From: Scolanthus callimorphus
Lineage: Eukaryota; Cnidaria; Anthozoa; Actiniaria; Edwardsiidae
Reading direction: 5' to 3'
NCBI GenBank assembly: GCA_033964015.1
Contig: CM066921.1
Location: forward strand, 26,455,355-26,519,354
Length of the DNA stretch: 64,000 nt
Shown: piece after piece, positions 1 to 12,800 of the stretch
Position numbering within the stretch: the first letter of the stretch is position 1
How the letters are laid out: every line of letters starts with the position of its first letter
The notes under the pieces: model-generated
Told to the model about the DNA's origin: nothing
Databases searched by the model: none
Seen by the model: the letters and a program-made list of their open reading frames with translations, nothing else
Translations under genes and position numbers: made by a program

Positions 1-320
1 GTCACAACAAGACTGGAGCAAAAGAGGCCAACAATGTTTTATGTATAATTCTGTTTGGGATAGTTAGATACACTTCAAACTTGGGTATTGGTTAATTCTT
101 CTTTATTTTGAATGTGCAATCAAATAAGCCATTAAAATGTCAGCCTTGATTGGCACTACATGGTAGGAATGCAAAAAAGAATTCGCGTATTTAAATTGCA
201 GATTATATGAGGAAATTGTTATGATTTTTTTAACTCTACAATTCTCCCTTAATTTGCTAAAATCTTAGCACTCCTTCAACGATACCCCTTAAATGTATAT
301 TTCTGCTTCCTTTTAAGAGA

Positions 321-641
321 GGCTGTCACGGCTTTAGCGAAATTTAGCCTTACTTTGGAGAGGCTAAAAAACCGTTTGGTTCATTGAGAATAGCCAAAAT
401 AACTATCTAGGTTTGTAGATGAACTTTTAATCTGTCAAACGAATACAACTTTGGCGTACCTGCTTCTGTTATTGAGCGGATGGAATCGGATTTAAACTTG
501 ATGTTTTTTAATCGTTACGGCCCGTACATTACGAAGCAGTTGTCAATAATTGAAAATATGACACACAAATTCTGCTAAACGAATATAAACTTCAATTGTT
601 TTGTTATTTTTCAATATTTTGCTTTACCGAGCGTGACAGCC
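321..641. mobile_element. MITE with GGCTGTCACG terminal repeats
   Basis: Starts GGCTGTCACG and ends CGTGACAGCC, AT-rich inside. The same ends bound the element at 51527-51761. Confidence 0.65.
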
Positions 642-790
642 TCCCTCAAAGTTCTTCTCAGTTTCAGATACAGTATTCATGTATTTTGTGACAATAATGA
701 TTTTCGAGTTTTCTTGTTGACCATGTTCCCTGGAGCTGGGGTTTTGGGGTGTTAAGCTTCAAAATATAAAAGAAAAAGCATATTACTCAC

Positions 791-847
791 TGGAATACTT
801 TGCAGTCTTCCGTTAATCAATCGCCAGAACTCGAGGGGTTCATCTCC
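791..847 (-). CDS. FLII: FLII exon: gelsolin repeat 2 end ([19 protein letters not shown])
   Basis: 57 nt, phase 0. Acceptor TAACAG, donor GTGAGT. Matches the EFW-x-x-x-GG segment that ends gelsolin repeat 2. It is the last FLII exon in the window; the next should lie left of base 1. Confidence 0.88.
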
Positions 848-3800
848 CTGTTAGAGATGGAAGCATGTCAAAGGGGAAGGGTTTGAAATAGTGCACATAT
901 TTTCTTGAATTGCGCCGAATCTGAATGTTTTTATTTCACTGATAAGGAACTCGTTAGAGCGGTTTGGCGTAAACCTACCAAAATCTAATGTTTTTAATGT
1001 AATCTTGGGAGTTGAATAAGAGGCTGAGACAGAGAATTTCATAATACTTATGTACAAAATGATATCATACAAATACAAGTGCCTTGTCTAACTGCCTTCT
1101 AGAACTTTTTCAAACAGTATGAAAAAATTGAATACTCAGTTGCTAAAGAATATTAACAAAAAAAAAAACGATGAAATGTTTAAATATGAAAAAAACTGAA
1201 CGAAAAGAATTGACCGTGCTGTATGTTCTGTAGTTTTGTATTGCCTTATGTTCATAAAATAATTAAAAGAGGATCTTCCAAAAAAAAAAAAAACTACTCT
1301 GAAAACACACTTATAAAAAAGTAGTAATTTTGTCTCTCTTATTCTCGATCTTTATCTTGCAATCTGAGATATTGTTTTATTGTTCAACCAGAGAGGAGCT
1401 TTACAACTAAAGCTTGCAAAACGACCCACGTTTTCAAAAACATCAAATTTTTTTGGCTTTTGACTTTGCTGTTGCGCCAATCAAACTATCCCAGAGCCAA
1501 AGAAACTGACTTCCCTCTGAACTAAACCCACTCAACGTCGCGACGGAAAGCCAGGCGACTGCACTAGGCGAAACAGGGCAATAGTTGATTGGCCCCATAA
1601 AATTTGACAGCAAAGCCAAAAACAAATGTTTTGAAAACGCGGGTCGCGATGCAACGATTTAAGCTGTAAGCAACTACGTCCCGACCACATTTTATGTAGG
1701 AGTTTTCCATAAGAAGTTTGACGTTTTCAATAAATTCCTAATAAATTTATAACAAATATGTATGTTAAGCGGTAACGTAGGGAGTCGGATTTGTACAGTA
1801 TTTGCTTTCCCAGGAGATCTCCAGGTGTTTCCATGAATTCGAGGGCTTCCGAGGCCTTTCGAGAACAACAACAACATTAACAACAACAAAAACAGGACTT
1901 TCCAGGTTTCCAGGTGCCGTACAAACCTTGTCGAAGTGACAACTCCGTGTCGCCAGAAGGGGACTTGGAAAAGGTGTTTACAGTCAAAAGACATGAGGCG
2001 TGCCCCCCTAGAGTTGAAGATTCAATTCATTATTCCATTATTGATTTCATTATTCAATCCAAAAATGCATTTTTCAATTCAATATTAAAAATGTTGAATG
2101 TTCAAATTTTGATTTCTGAATAAGCAATTGTTCACCCAGAGTAATAATTTAGATTACAAAATTTTCAATATTGAATTGAAAAGTGCATTTTTGGATTGAA
2201 AAATGAAATCAATAATGGAATCAATGAATTGAATCTTCAACTCTAGGGGGGTACGCTTCATGTCTTTTGACTGTACAAGCTCGGATATAACGAGTTTAAA
2301 GTTAACAGGGAGGGAAGACTACTCCTTCAGATCACTACTCTTATCAACAACATGATAAGTCCACAGGGAATTTCTGCAGAAACCCATCCATGATAAAAAC
2401 TGAATTTCCCAAGGCACATGCATGAGAAGTGTTCAGAATTAACATGGATAGACATGGGAAATCCGAACACTTTCCATTCTTCTACCATGGGAAATTCAGC
2501 TTTTCCCATGGATGGGCTTCTGCAGAAATTCCCTGTGGTCTCTGAGTGACTTCGCTTGTAAATATTTGAAGTACTTACCGTGCGACACATGATAATATCG
2601 GCTTTGTTCTTTCGCTCGTTCTTGTTAATTTTTTCAACAAACAATCTAGGAGATAACAATAAAGGTCACTGCTATGGGTCATTCCACGTCAAATCGACCA
2701 AAGCCGTAAATTGACCCTCTCCGATTTCCATAAAAAATCACATTTTGAGTGCCTTTCAAGGTCAATAAGAAGATCCCCAAATTTCAGTGTCAAGGACGTA
2801 ATAGTTTTCGAGATACAGGCACATGAAATTTGTCGACCACGCCCCTTTTGTATTTTTGCTGAGTGAAACTCCAATTTTGTGTGGCTGGCAACCCCACTAG
2901 CATCATAACAAGCCGCAAAAACGTATTTGTTTGGTAAACTGTACTACTGACACTTCCCATTACAGCCATTGAAGCCACCCTATAAGTCTTTGAATGTGTT
3001 GTTTTTTCACGCCAAACATCGGTCCAAAATGCATCTCATTATCTCAGGGTGATATTTTCTGTAAAGATTTTTTTACCAAATGTTACGTTTTGTACAACAT
3101 GCATTCTTATAATGTTATATGGGTGGTGAGCAACCAGCAGTATGAGTGGTGACGACTTAGCGGGTTTGCTTATTTCGAGGCTTTTAAAAACGCACAGTGG
3201 CAAAAGTCCTAAAATTACCATATTCTTGGGCTTAAGAATCGGACGGTTGACAGTTAATGTAGACCGCGATATTTGAACTAGATATTCTCTTACGTATACA
3301 AATTCATAACACCTATGTCTAACTCCTTCACTGTCAAACAGTCAGAGGCATAAATCATGGTTCGACGATGAAATTAACAACATTATGAAAATTCGTTTTT
3401 AAAATATTTATGTAATGAATCAGATAAGGCAAGTATGACACCAAAACTCTTTCTTGTGTTCATGAATACTCCTTAGAGTATTCAATACTCCTTAGAACTC
3501 TACAGTTTAAAGTCTATATCATGTTGAAAGCCTCATTTTATCTTGAGCACGGCCTGAGCTATGGAATGATGTGAACGAGTACCAACGATTCTGTTTTCGG
3601 GCGATACCCGTTACTTAAATCAAATGTGACTCTCAGTTATTGCCTGCAGGGTAGCCCATACAGCATGAAAGACGCTTGGCAGTACCACCAATGCCATCGC
3701 ATGGGCTTTTCCCATGGCCAAGACAAAGATTTAGGAAGTTCTTATAATGTTTTATTGGCCCGAACAGCTGTACAAGGTTGTTTTTAGATATGGCATCACT

Positions 3801-6800
3801 GACGTAATCACGGAATCGATCGTCATTGTATCGTGATGTTTCATACAGTCTGAAATCACGCATGTGTTAAAGTGTTCGAGCTCATGTGGTATTTATAAAA
3901 CGAGCTGGAGTCCACCCTTGTACACCCATATGCGCTTTGAAGTGTCGAAATAGGCACTTCATCCGGGGTATCGTGTCTATAACTACAATATAGACACTCA
4001 TTAATTAAACATAAGTGTCTTCATCGTAGTTATAAACACGGCACGTGACCATGAATAATTCATGAATTTTAGAACTGATTTTCTGAAATAGGATGAAGCG
4101 TGGCTTGACTGTTGATCCAGTTGTAACCCTGCACAGCTTCCTGTTAAATTAAACGGAAGATCTCAAAAAGTCGAACAGGACAACCTTACCTCTCCTTTGT
4201 TTTACATAAGCGTTAAATAAGCGGATTGCCCTTTCGCAGCAGTAAAGTGGCGTGAGATCGGAGGGATTCATGTAGCTGTCTTGTTTTTGAGTTTTCTTCT
4301 CGTTTCGATTGGCTGGGCATCGCGACATTGCTCTTCCAGCCAATCAAATTGTAAACAAAAATCAAAACCAAATGATTTTTACTTACAATTAGTCCTGCAG
4401 TCGTCAGTGTTTTCTTGGATCAAGGCTTAACGCAAATCGTAATTACTTTGTTTCCCTTGGATGCTTCATGAATGGGTTTTCCTTCTAATTTGGCTAATCT
4501 GCGAAATTTGTCTAATATGATTATTGTCTAATATCTATATTTTGCTCACAATAATATTTCAAATGAAGTCCAAGGTAACTTTCGCCTGTTAATTGCTACA
4601 CATTGACGTGGTAATCAAGAAAATCAATCCTTTTTCAGTTTTCAGAGTGAAATTAACGCTTTTTGTTTATTTATTTTTAGTTAATTCATTTCTACAGTGC
4701 AATGCTATGTCACCAAGATTGTTTACATGATATAATATGAAAAACTAAAAAGAAAGCCCAATACCTGCAAAAATTCTAAAATTAGTTCTATTAATATATG
4801 TCTTTGCTGCATTTCCATTTCATACCACGGTCAATTTCATTGTCGAACCATGGATTATTCCTCTGATTGTTTGGCAGTGAATGAGTTCGACATAGGTGTT
4901 ACGAATTTGTATACGTAAGAAATAAAGACAAAAGAATATCTAGTTCAAATATCGCGATCTACATTAACTGTCAACCGTCCGATGCTTAAGCCCGAAAATA
5001 TGGTAATTTTAGGACTTTTGCCACTGTGCGTTTTTAAAAGCCTCGAAATAAGCAGAAACAAACCCGCTAAGTCGTCACCACTCATACTGCTGGTTGTTCA
5101 CCACCCATATAACATTATAAGAATGCATGTTGTTCAAAAACGTAACATTTGGTAAAAAAATCTTTACAGAAAATATCACCCTGAGATAATGAGAAGCATT
5201 TTGGACCGATGTTTCGCGTGAAAAAACAACACATTCAAAGACTTATAGAGTGGCTTTAATGGCTGTTATGGGAAGTGTAAGTAGTACCGTTTACCAAACA
5301 AATACGTTTTTGCGGCTTGTTATGATGCGAGTGGGGTTGTCAGCCACTCAAAATTGGAGTTTTACTCAGCAACAATACAAAAGGGGCGTGGCCGACAAAA
5401 TTCATGTGTCTGTAACTCGAAAACTATTAAGTCCTTGACTATGAAATTTTGGAATCTTGTTATTGACCTTGAAAGGCACTCAAAATGTGATTTTTATGGA
5501 AATCGGAGAGGGTCAATTTACGGCATTGGTCGATTTGACGTGGAATGACCCCTATGCAAGATTTTAAAATATCGGGGAAAGGCGTCTTTCAGTTGCTAGG
5601 GTCTAAAGAAATGACCAGTAGCATTTTCTGTACAGCTGTTACGTCCAATGTACGAGCTTTTGGCAGTTGTTGTTTTTTTCTGCGCAGTCATACAAACTGT
5701 TTGAGCCATTCTCGTAACTCGCAGGGGAGTCTCTGGTGACATCCATTTGAGGACCTTCGCTCATTTTAAACACTGGAGCATGCGCATGAAGCTCTTTCTC
5801 TCCGCAGCTAAGTATCAAAACTCGCGCATGCGTCAATGGCTTTCGCCAGAGCCTCCCTCGCGAGGTGACGCGACGGGGAGGTCTGGGTTCGAGAATGTGT
5901 TTGAGCCAATAAGATCGTTGTCTTGTTTCCCCAAGTGCAGTGAAATGGCTTCTGTCGCGACATGTCTCGCCAGGGAAGCCAATCTATTGCACTGGAACAG
6001 GATCTGATTGGCTCACACGGTTCTCCACACACCTTACAACGGCGGGTCAGGCGTTATCTGAAGCAAGAACACGTATAGTCGGATACGAACTCACCTTGCT
6101 TTCGTTTTTGTGGTCCTTTTCGCCTGAAAGAGCAAGGAAACTGAAAGTCAGTAAGCGAGTCAATATATTCAATATTTTCACTGTACATGGCAGTAAACAG
6201 AATATAGGCAGAGCTCGCACTCAGTGCAACGTTTTCAACAACGCAGCAGAATTCCCCAGCAACGATTTGCCGTAAAACAATTCTAGCAAAGTGTTTTGCT
6301 CCTACGATTGTGGTCGCCCCAGCGCAAGGTTCCCCGCGAATTTTTTATTGATTGACAGATAATTATATTGTTCCTACAAACATTTTTTTCACCCAAAACA
6401 ATATATTTTCCCGAAGGCTGCTCGACGGCGCATTTGTGTTTCGGTGAGCTGGCAACGTTTTAGTTATCCTGCAAAATGGCGGTTACATCATGGAAGTAAC
6501 TTTCCTGGCACATTCTGACAGCAAAATGTAATTTAGTTAAAGCAGCACTATGTATTACCTTTGGACCGGACCAGATAAATATTTTCATGCCAGCGTCGAG
6601 GATGAACGTGAACCTCGTATCAAGTGATGTTGCCTGTGGTGGTACGGGCTCCACTAGTACTCGCTTGTCTTTCAAGATCCTGAACAATCTTGTGATATAA
6701 ACCTGGAGAAAAAAAGTTGTCAGGGGCAGCGTGCTCCCTGGGAACCTTTGCTAGGAGGTTCAAATATAGAGGATATTACACGCTGGAGCAAATATATGCG

Positions 6801-9800
6801 AGCGAACGCAACACAAATGTTGAGAGACTCGTCCGTGATTTCACAGCAAAATGAGGAAAAACACTACAACACTGACGAAAAAAAAATAAGAGAGTGCGCA
6901 TACAACGTCCGAGACATTCATATTTTAACTAGTAAACGCAAACAAGATTCTTACTACAGTATGAACAAGCGTCGAGGTACACCGTCTGGCTATATGTCGT
7001 CTTCAAACGTTTGGCTAGTCGTTTGCATATAACATGCGTTGAGAGCGCGCGATTTGGGCTCGTGGCTATGTCACGCTATATCTTGGTCGCGTGACATTCT
7101 CTGCCCTACTATCAGTATTTAGTATAAACCAACTAATGGTCTATTACAAATCCTGCATTCTGATTGGCTGAGCTACTAATGGTCTATTAGTGATAGACCG
7201 TGCCTGGCAAAACCACCACCTTTCTTTGCAAGAAAACTTGATTTTTTCAACATAAAACAATGGAATTCATTGCCAAAACCGACCAACTAGTTGGTTTATA
7301 CTAAAACAATTAGACCTCTCGTCCTCATGTGCTATGATATCAATAGACCATTCGGCCTTCGGCCTCATGGTCTATTCATCATAGCACATTCGGCCTTGAG
7401 GTCTAATTGTTAAATAGAGTAATAGGTCACGCAGGATATATATGATACTCACTGGGTCTTCAACACAGTAAAATCCGCTGGCAGTTCCTCCTGTCAAACA
7501 AAGAACGCAACATCAGAAAAAAAATTTAAGAGCTCCAGTAAAAAAAAATGTTCATAACTCCAGTAAATTCGGAGTGCGTTTCTTTGGGAAAATCTGGATT
7601 TAGATTTTCTTCTGGGTCTTACTGATTTTTTTTGAACCAAAGAAAAGCAGTAAGTTAGACAATATCGTGTCCAGAACTCGAAAATGTCCAAGCGAGGTCT
7701 ACCATATAAGCATACAACAAAATGATGTACAACATATCGTGTTAGCTGCGTAAGGGGATTTGTGGGGATTTTAGATATGTGTCTTTCATGAGCCTGTGTC
7801 AGCCGAGCAACATATACCAAGTCGGAGAAAGCATCCATTTCCATCAGCTGATTTAGAGAATACAGAACAATTTTCTCTATTGAATTTGGTAAATCAAATG
7901 TGAAACTTGGTTTTTAGATGTTGATTTAGGAATTTCTACACGTAATTCGTCTTCTAATGTCGAACCAAAACAATAACAAAGGTGTGGCTGACACGGGCTC
8001 TTTAACGTTTCTGTAGACTTTCTGTAAGTCCTTTGAAACGTCTTATGACCGGGTTCCGGTAGCTCTAGGTTTGGAGCCTCATCGCGGCTCGTTCCACCTT
8101 TTTTGTCAGTATCCCCACAAAGAGCGACTTGTGGTAATTGTAATATTTCTGTTTATTATATAGACACGAGTATTTTACTGGGAAATACGCCACTCGTAGA
8201 TCTCATACGAAGCTACATCCGGGTCCTCAGTGACATATTTTCCATATCCTCACTAGTGAGGATATCGGTCAAAACAAAAGTGCTTGGAAATCAATTTGGA
8301 ATATTTTTTCTTTTTCGTGTCAAAAACAATATTTTACTCATTCGCTGCGCTCATTCGTAAAATATTGTTCTTGCCACTCGAAAATAAAACTCATATCTTC
8401 GCACCACCGTGTAATATCCTCTATTGACATTGGTTTCAAACTGGACAAACTGAGTGTGGAGTACCTTCGATATAGGATATATCGTTATCAAATAGCTCCT
8501 GGAATTCTTCAGATTCGTCACTTTCCTCCTCACGCTAAAATGTGATAAAAAGAAAAACGAAGAATAAGTTACGTATAAGAGAAGGTGGGAATAACAAAGA
8601 AACAAATCAAGGGGAAAAAACAGACCAACAAACAGGCATTGGAATATATAAGAAGAATACACAAGGTTCGCACAATATATACACCTGTAAATACATTTTA
8701 ATTATCACATTGTCTGTCACATGTAGATAATGACTTACTATGGTTCTCGTCTCAGCTCCCAAGAAGTTCCTCAAGTTAACGGCGTGGATCGCAGAGCAGG
8801 CTTTCTTGTCAAGCTGTGGAAAAACAAAAGGACGAGGAATTTGATTCTGATTGGAGAATCTCATTCTATATCATGTGGCCTTCCAACGCTGTGCCCGACC
8901 ATAGGAGGCCCAGAGCAGATTCGTAACCAGTCGCTGTAATGGCACGCACTGGATTGTGAAGCGAGTAGTGAGGCGCGCAAATGATTTGCGCACCTGCCAA
9001 GTAAAGCAATTCCGGTAAAGGCTGGTTTCCATATAGTCTTATCTGTCGTATCTGTCTCATCAGTCGATCGTGAAACAATGAAAATTGGAATTATTCTTTT
9101 GTTTCACGGTTGACTGATACGACAGATAAGACTATATGGCAACTAGGCTTAACAGTCTAATAACGCAAAAACGCACGAAAAAAACACAAGAAAGAAGCAC
9201 AAGTATTGACTGGGTTCGACTCTGGCCTCCAAGGGACCCATCCATGGGAAAAGCTGAATTTCCCATGCTAATAGAATGGGAAGTGTTCGAGTTTCCCGCG
9301 GCTATCCACGTGAATCCCGAACACTTCCATGCGTGTGCCTTGGGAAATTCAGTTTTTCCCATGGATGGTTTCTGCAGAAATTCCCTGTGGTTGAACGATG
9401 AAGAAGGTGTTAGCATACCGACGCGTCCTTGCCGATCCAGTAGTAAATCTGCCAGAATAATTGATCCGTCTCATCCAGCTCCGTCTGAAGAAATCGAATA
9501 AATACGACAACATTATCAAGCAAATTTATTTACTGCGGGCACGACAAAATCGAGAACTTACCTTCAAGATAATATAGCAGTCTCCTTCGTAAATTTTCCA
9601 TAAAAGGCTGTTGAAAGAAGGAAGACACGTTTCTCTTGGTTTTTCGTAAAATGTTACCGATATTTTTTCATAGAACAGGTTCCATGAAATCCTCGAAAGA
9701 TTGAAAGCTGACCATTGGAAAAGAAAATGGCCTCTTGGATCCCTTACCACATTTTTGACATAATTTGTCAACTTTTAATGACATGAAACCACATTTGAAG

Positions 9801-12800
9801 TGACAAAAAAGGAGCAGCGGAGAAATAATCGAGACATGGGAGTAATTCTATCGCTTTGGATTAGGGAACAGCACACTTGAAGAGAGCACAATCACAACTA
9901 GTCTACCTTCATCAACTTGCACTGGAAGAAAGTTTTCGATCTGCCACACGGAAATTCCTGTTAAAGAAGTGAGAATCAGTATAAGCGTGGAGGCGATGTT
10001 ACTTGGGACAGAGGTACTCGGTACAGAAGAACTAACTAGTGGTTCTACATGCAAACAAATACTTGCCCTTACAAATACTTGTTTAATGACAGATTTTAGT
10101 TTACGCTTATGTAGACATAGACATAGACATATAGCAAGCATACTTATGACCTCCCCCCCCACACACACACACAACCATCTCAGTCTAGCTTTCTTCACTG
10201 TGAAGTTATTTAAATTGGAAAAAAATATCACCCACCCCCCGTTCCCCCCACAAGCATCCCTCGCGGTTTTACATAAAACGTACCAATCTCATGACCAGTG
10301 CTTTCATCAAAGAAGTCATGATAATTCAAGTTGGGCTTGACAAGATTCTCGTTCCACTTCTTACCCCTGGAATGAGTAACAACAGCATTAGATAAAACAA
10401 AACAAAATACCTGAGTAACTGGACGCTTTTGCTTGGACAATCATCAGTTATTCGGGACCACGTTGAAGGATGGTCATGGGTAGAAGGGATAACTCAGGAG
10501 GTGATTAATAATTCATAGGCTTCACGGTAGAACGAACCTACATATGCCATGTGATGCCATGTTATGCTATGTAGCTTCGTTCTATTGTTTATGCCTATGA
10601 ATTATTAATCACCTCCACTGTGAGTATCCCCATCTAGCCATGACCTTAAAGGATCCGTCTCAACCTGCCCATAATGCACCGCTTCGCCGCCATTTTCGAT
10701 ATCAGAGACGCGACAAAAAGTGTTCAGGTTAGAGCATTTTACTGTACAAGCGCAAGAAAACTCGTATTAATAGAAATATCGACGGCGTTGGAAGAAAATA
10801 TTCTCTCCCAACTAGCCGTCAATATTTTGTGGAATTGCCGTCTCAGCAAAATCGTAATTAGTATATAAAACAGGTTTAAAATCGATATTTTTGGCAATGC
10901 TAACACAAAAATTAGCATAAAATATGTTTTGAAAGGAAAATAAAAAATCCAGCATATCTTTTTTTAGAACGCCTTCTAAAGAATAGATTTTGGTTAAACT
11001 TCGAGCTGTGCAATTAGATGGACCAACAGATGTGCAATCAGATGGACCAACCTTTTAGCTTTAAAATGACATATGAATGACATATGAACGACGGTGTAAA
11101 TTGTCACGCGATACGGATTGTTTTTCCAGAGACACACCTCAAAGGTATACTCATACCTTAAGGTAACTAAATTAACCCTAACATCGTGACATTCTCCATT
11201 TAAACTTCCCTTTCACATTTCACTTATACTACTGTAGCCTGCAGTTACCTTAAATGAAGATCAATTCACAAGAAATACCGGTAAGCACAATTACCGTCTA
11301 GGTTTGTTTAGCAGCAAGATCAGCACTAATTTAGAGAATTTTGGTTTGTTATCGAGCGGATGGAAAGGATTGCGAATTGATCTTTTTGATTCCTTATCAG
11401 GACCGCTTATATGATTAAGTGTTGCTTATGCAGTCCACTAACTAAGTTTTTTTTAGAACTTTGTTCAAACCTGAACAACCATACCCGGTCCGGTCGCTGA
11501 TCGGGAGCCATCTTGGATTTTGAGTGGCGCGGGATCCCGGGGCCGAGCTCAAATTTTGAGTGAAGGGGAGTGGGGCGGAGGGGAGAGACTTTACCCTCTT
11601 CCTATCACGACACGAGGCACACCAGTCTGGTCCCAGGCGTTCCTCGTCTGCAGTGAGAAGGTAAACCGCTGAGTGAATGTGCGCGGGCTCAATCGAGGTT
11701 TTCCTGTGACGTCACGTTCCTGTGACGTCGCCCTTCTACCACAGGAAGCCCATCCAGAACGCCAGGGACTAGGCTGGAGGCACACTTTTCGGCCGTATTC
11801 TTGAGAGATTTGGCAATACTTACTCGAGTCCCCTCCTCCCAGCAGTATTCTTCAATTTAATCCCACTTACCATTGTACGTTGAAAAATTCGCGAGACCAT
11901 ATTACGTCACTTGTGACGTTATAAGGTCATGTGACATCATTTGTGACGTCATGAGGCCATGTGACATCACATGTGACGTCATGGAACCCTATGACGTACA
12001 TAAACATGGGAAGCAAAGAGCTTACTTTAACGTCTTCTCCTGTGGTTCGTCAGTGCTTCCTTGCTGCAATTAAAGCATCACACACGAATTAGATGCCATA
12101 TGTATGTCATAATTCATTGGGCCTTTAGTGGAGTAAAATAATATCAAATAGTCCAGTTCATGTGTAGAATACTTTTTCTGATGGAATATTTGGAAGGAAT
12201 AATTACCCTGCGAGCAGTGACTTCTTCCTCTCTTAGGCAGAGAGGAGGAAATCACTGCTCGCAGGGTATGGAATACTTGGATTTTGGATTGGTTCTTAGT
12301 CGGGCAGCATGGCATCAAAATAATATGTACTAATACAAGGTGTATCATAAGTGAAGTGAAGGAAGTATCGCACTTTAATTCATATGGAAACAACTATGCA
12401 AATAAAGCAACAAAGCAACACCCAGTAAAATTTCAACACTACTACTACTAAGAAACATCTGCTTATACTTATGGAGCTCTGCTACAGCACCTCAAGCGCG
12501 GTGAGCTCCGCTATAACAAAAGTAGCTTTCTTACCCGTTTTCCAAGTTTCTTGTTTCTCCCTGTTGCTTTTTTCTCCTCCGCGTCCTCGACCATGCCCTG
12601 ACGAGGAAATAATGTACGTTAGACGTGTCCACCAAATGGTGCGCTTGGGGAACTTAGTAAACAGAACGAATCCTTCAAGTGGGACCCTATTACACGCATC
12701 CGATAATGACAGGCATTAGATCTACTCTGGGACCACATTTCGCCACGAGTTTATGCGAGATAAGGCGCGATAAGGAAAAATTGTGCCAATTAGAAGCTGC

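Noticed and set aside
2327..2659. A 110-codon minus-strand open frame
   Set aside because: Only the first 22 codons after LSPR are real (FLII exon 2579-2645); the rest is intron and a MITE read through.
4149..4343. Minus-strand open frame ending at an AGAG|GTAAGG donor
   Set aside because: No acceptor without an intervening stop, no family motif, and it lies in the loop of the foldback element.
6504..6558. Read-through of FLII exon 6559-6702 ([14 protein letters not shown]), resembling the expected gelsolin helix
   Set aside because: The microexon at 6095-6123 gives a better match (TTKAR), has both splice sites and restores phase to [11 protein letters not shown].
12535..12597. Alternative reading RTRRRKKQQ for this FLII exon, joined directly to 10366
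   Set aside because: It fits the 10366 exon without the 26-nt microexon but breaks phase with the exon at 15964-16011 and loses the GM-x-x-x-x-EK match.
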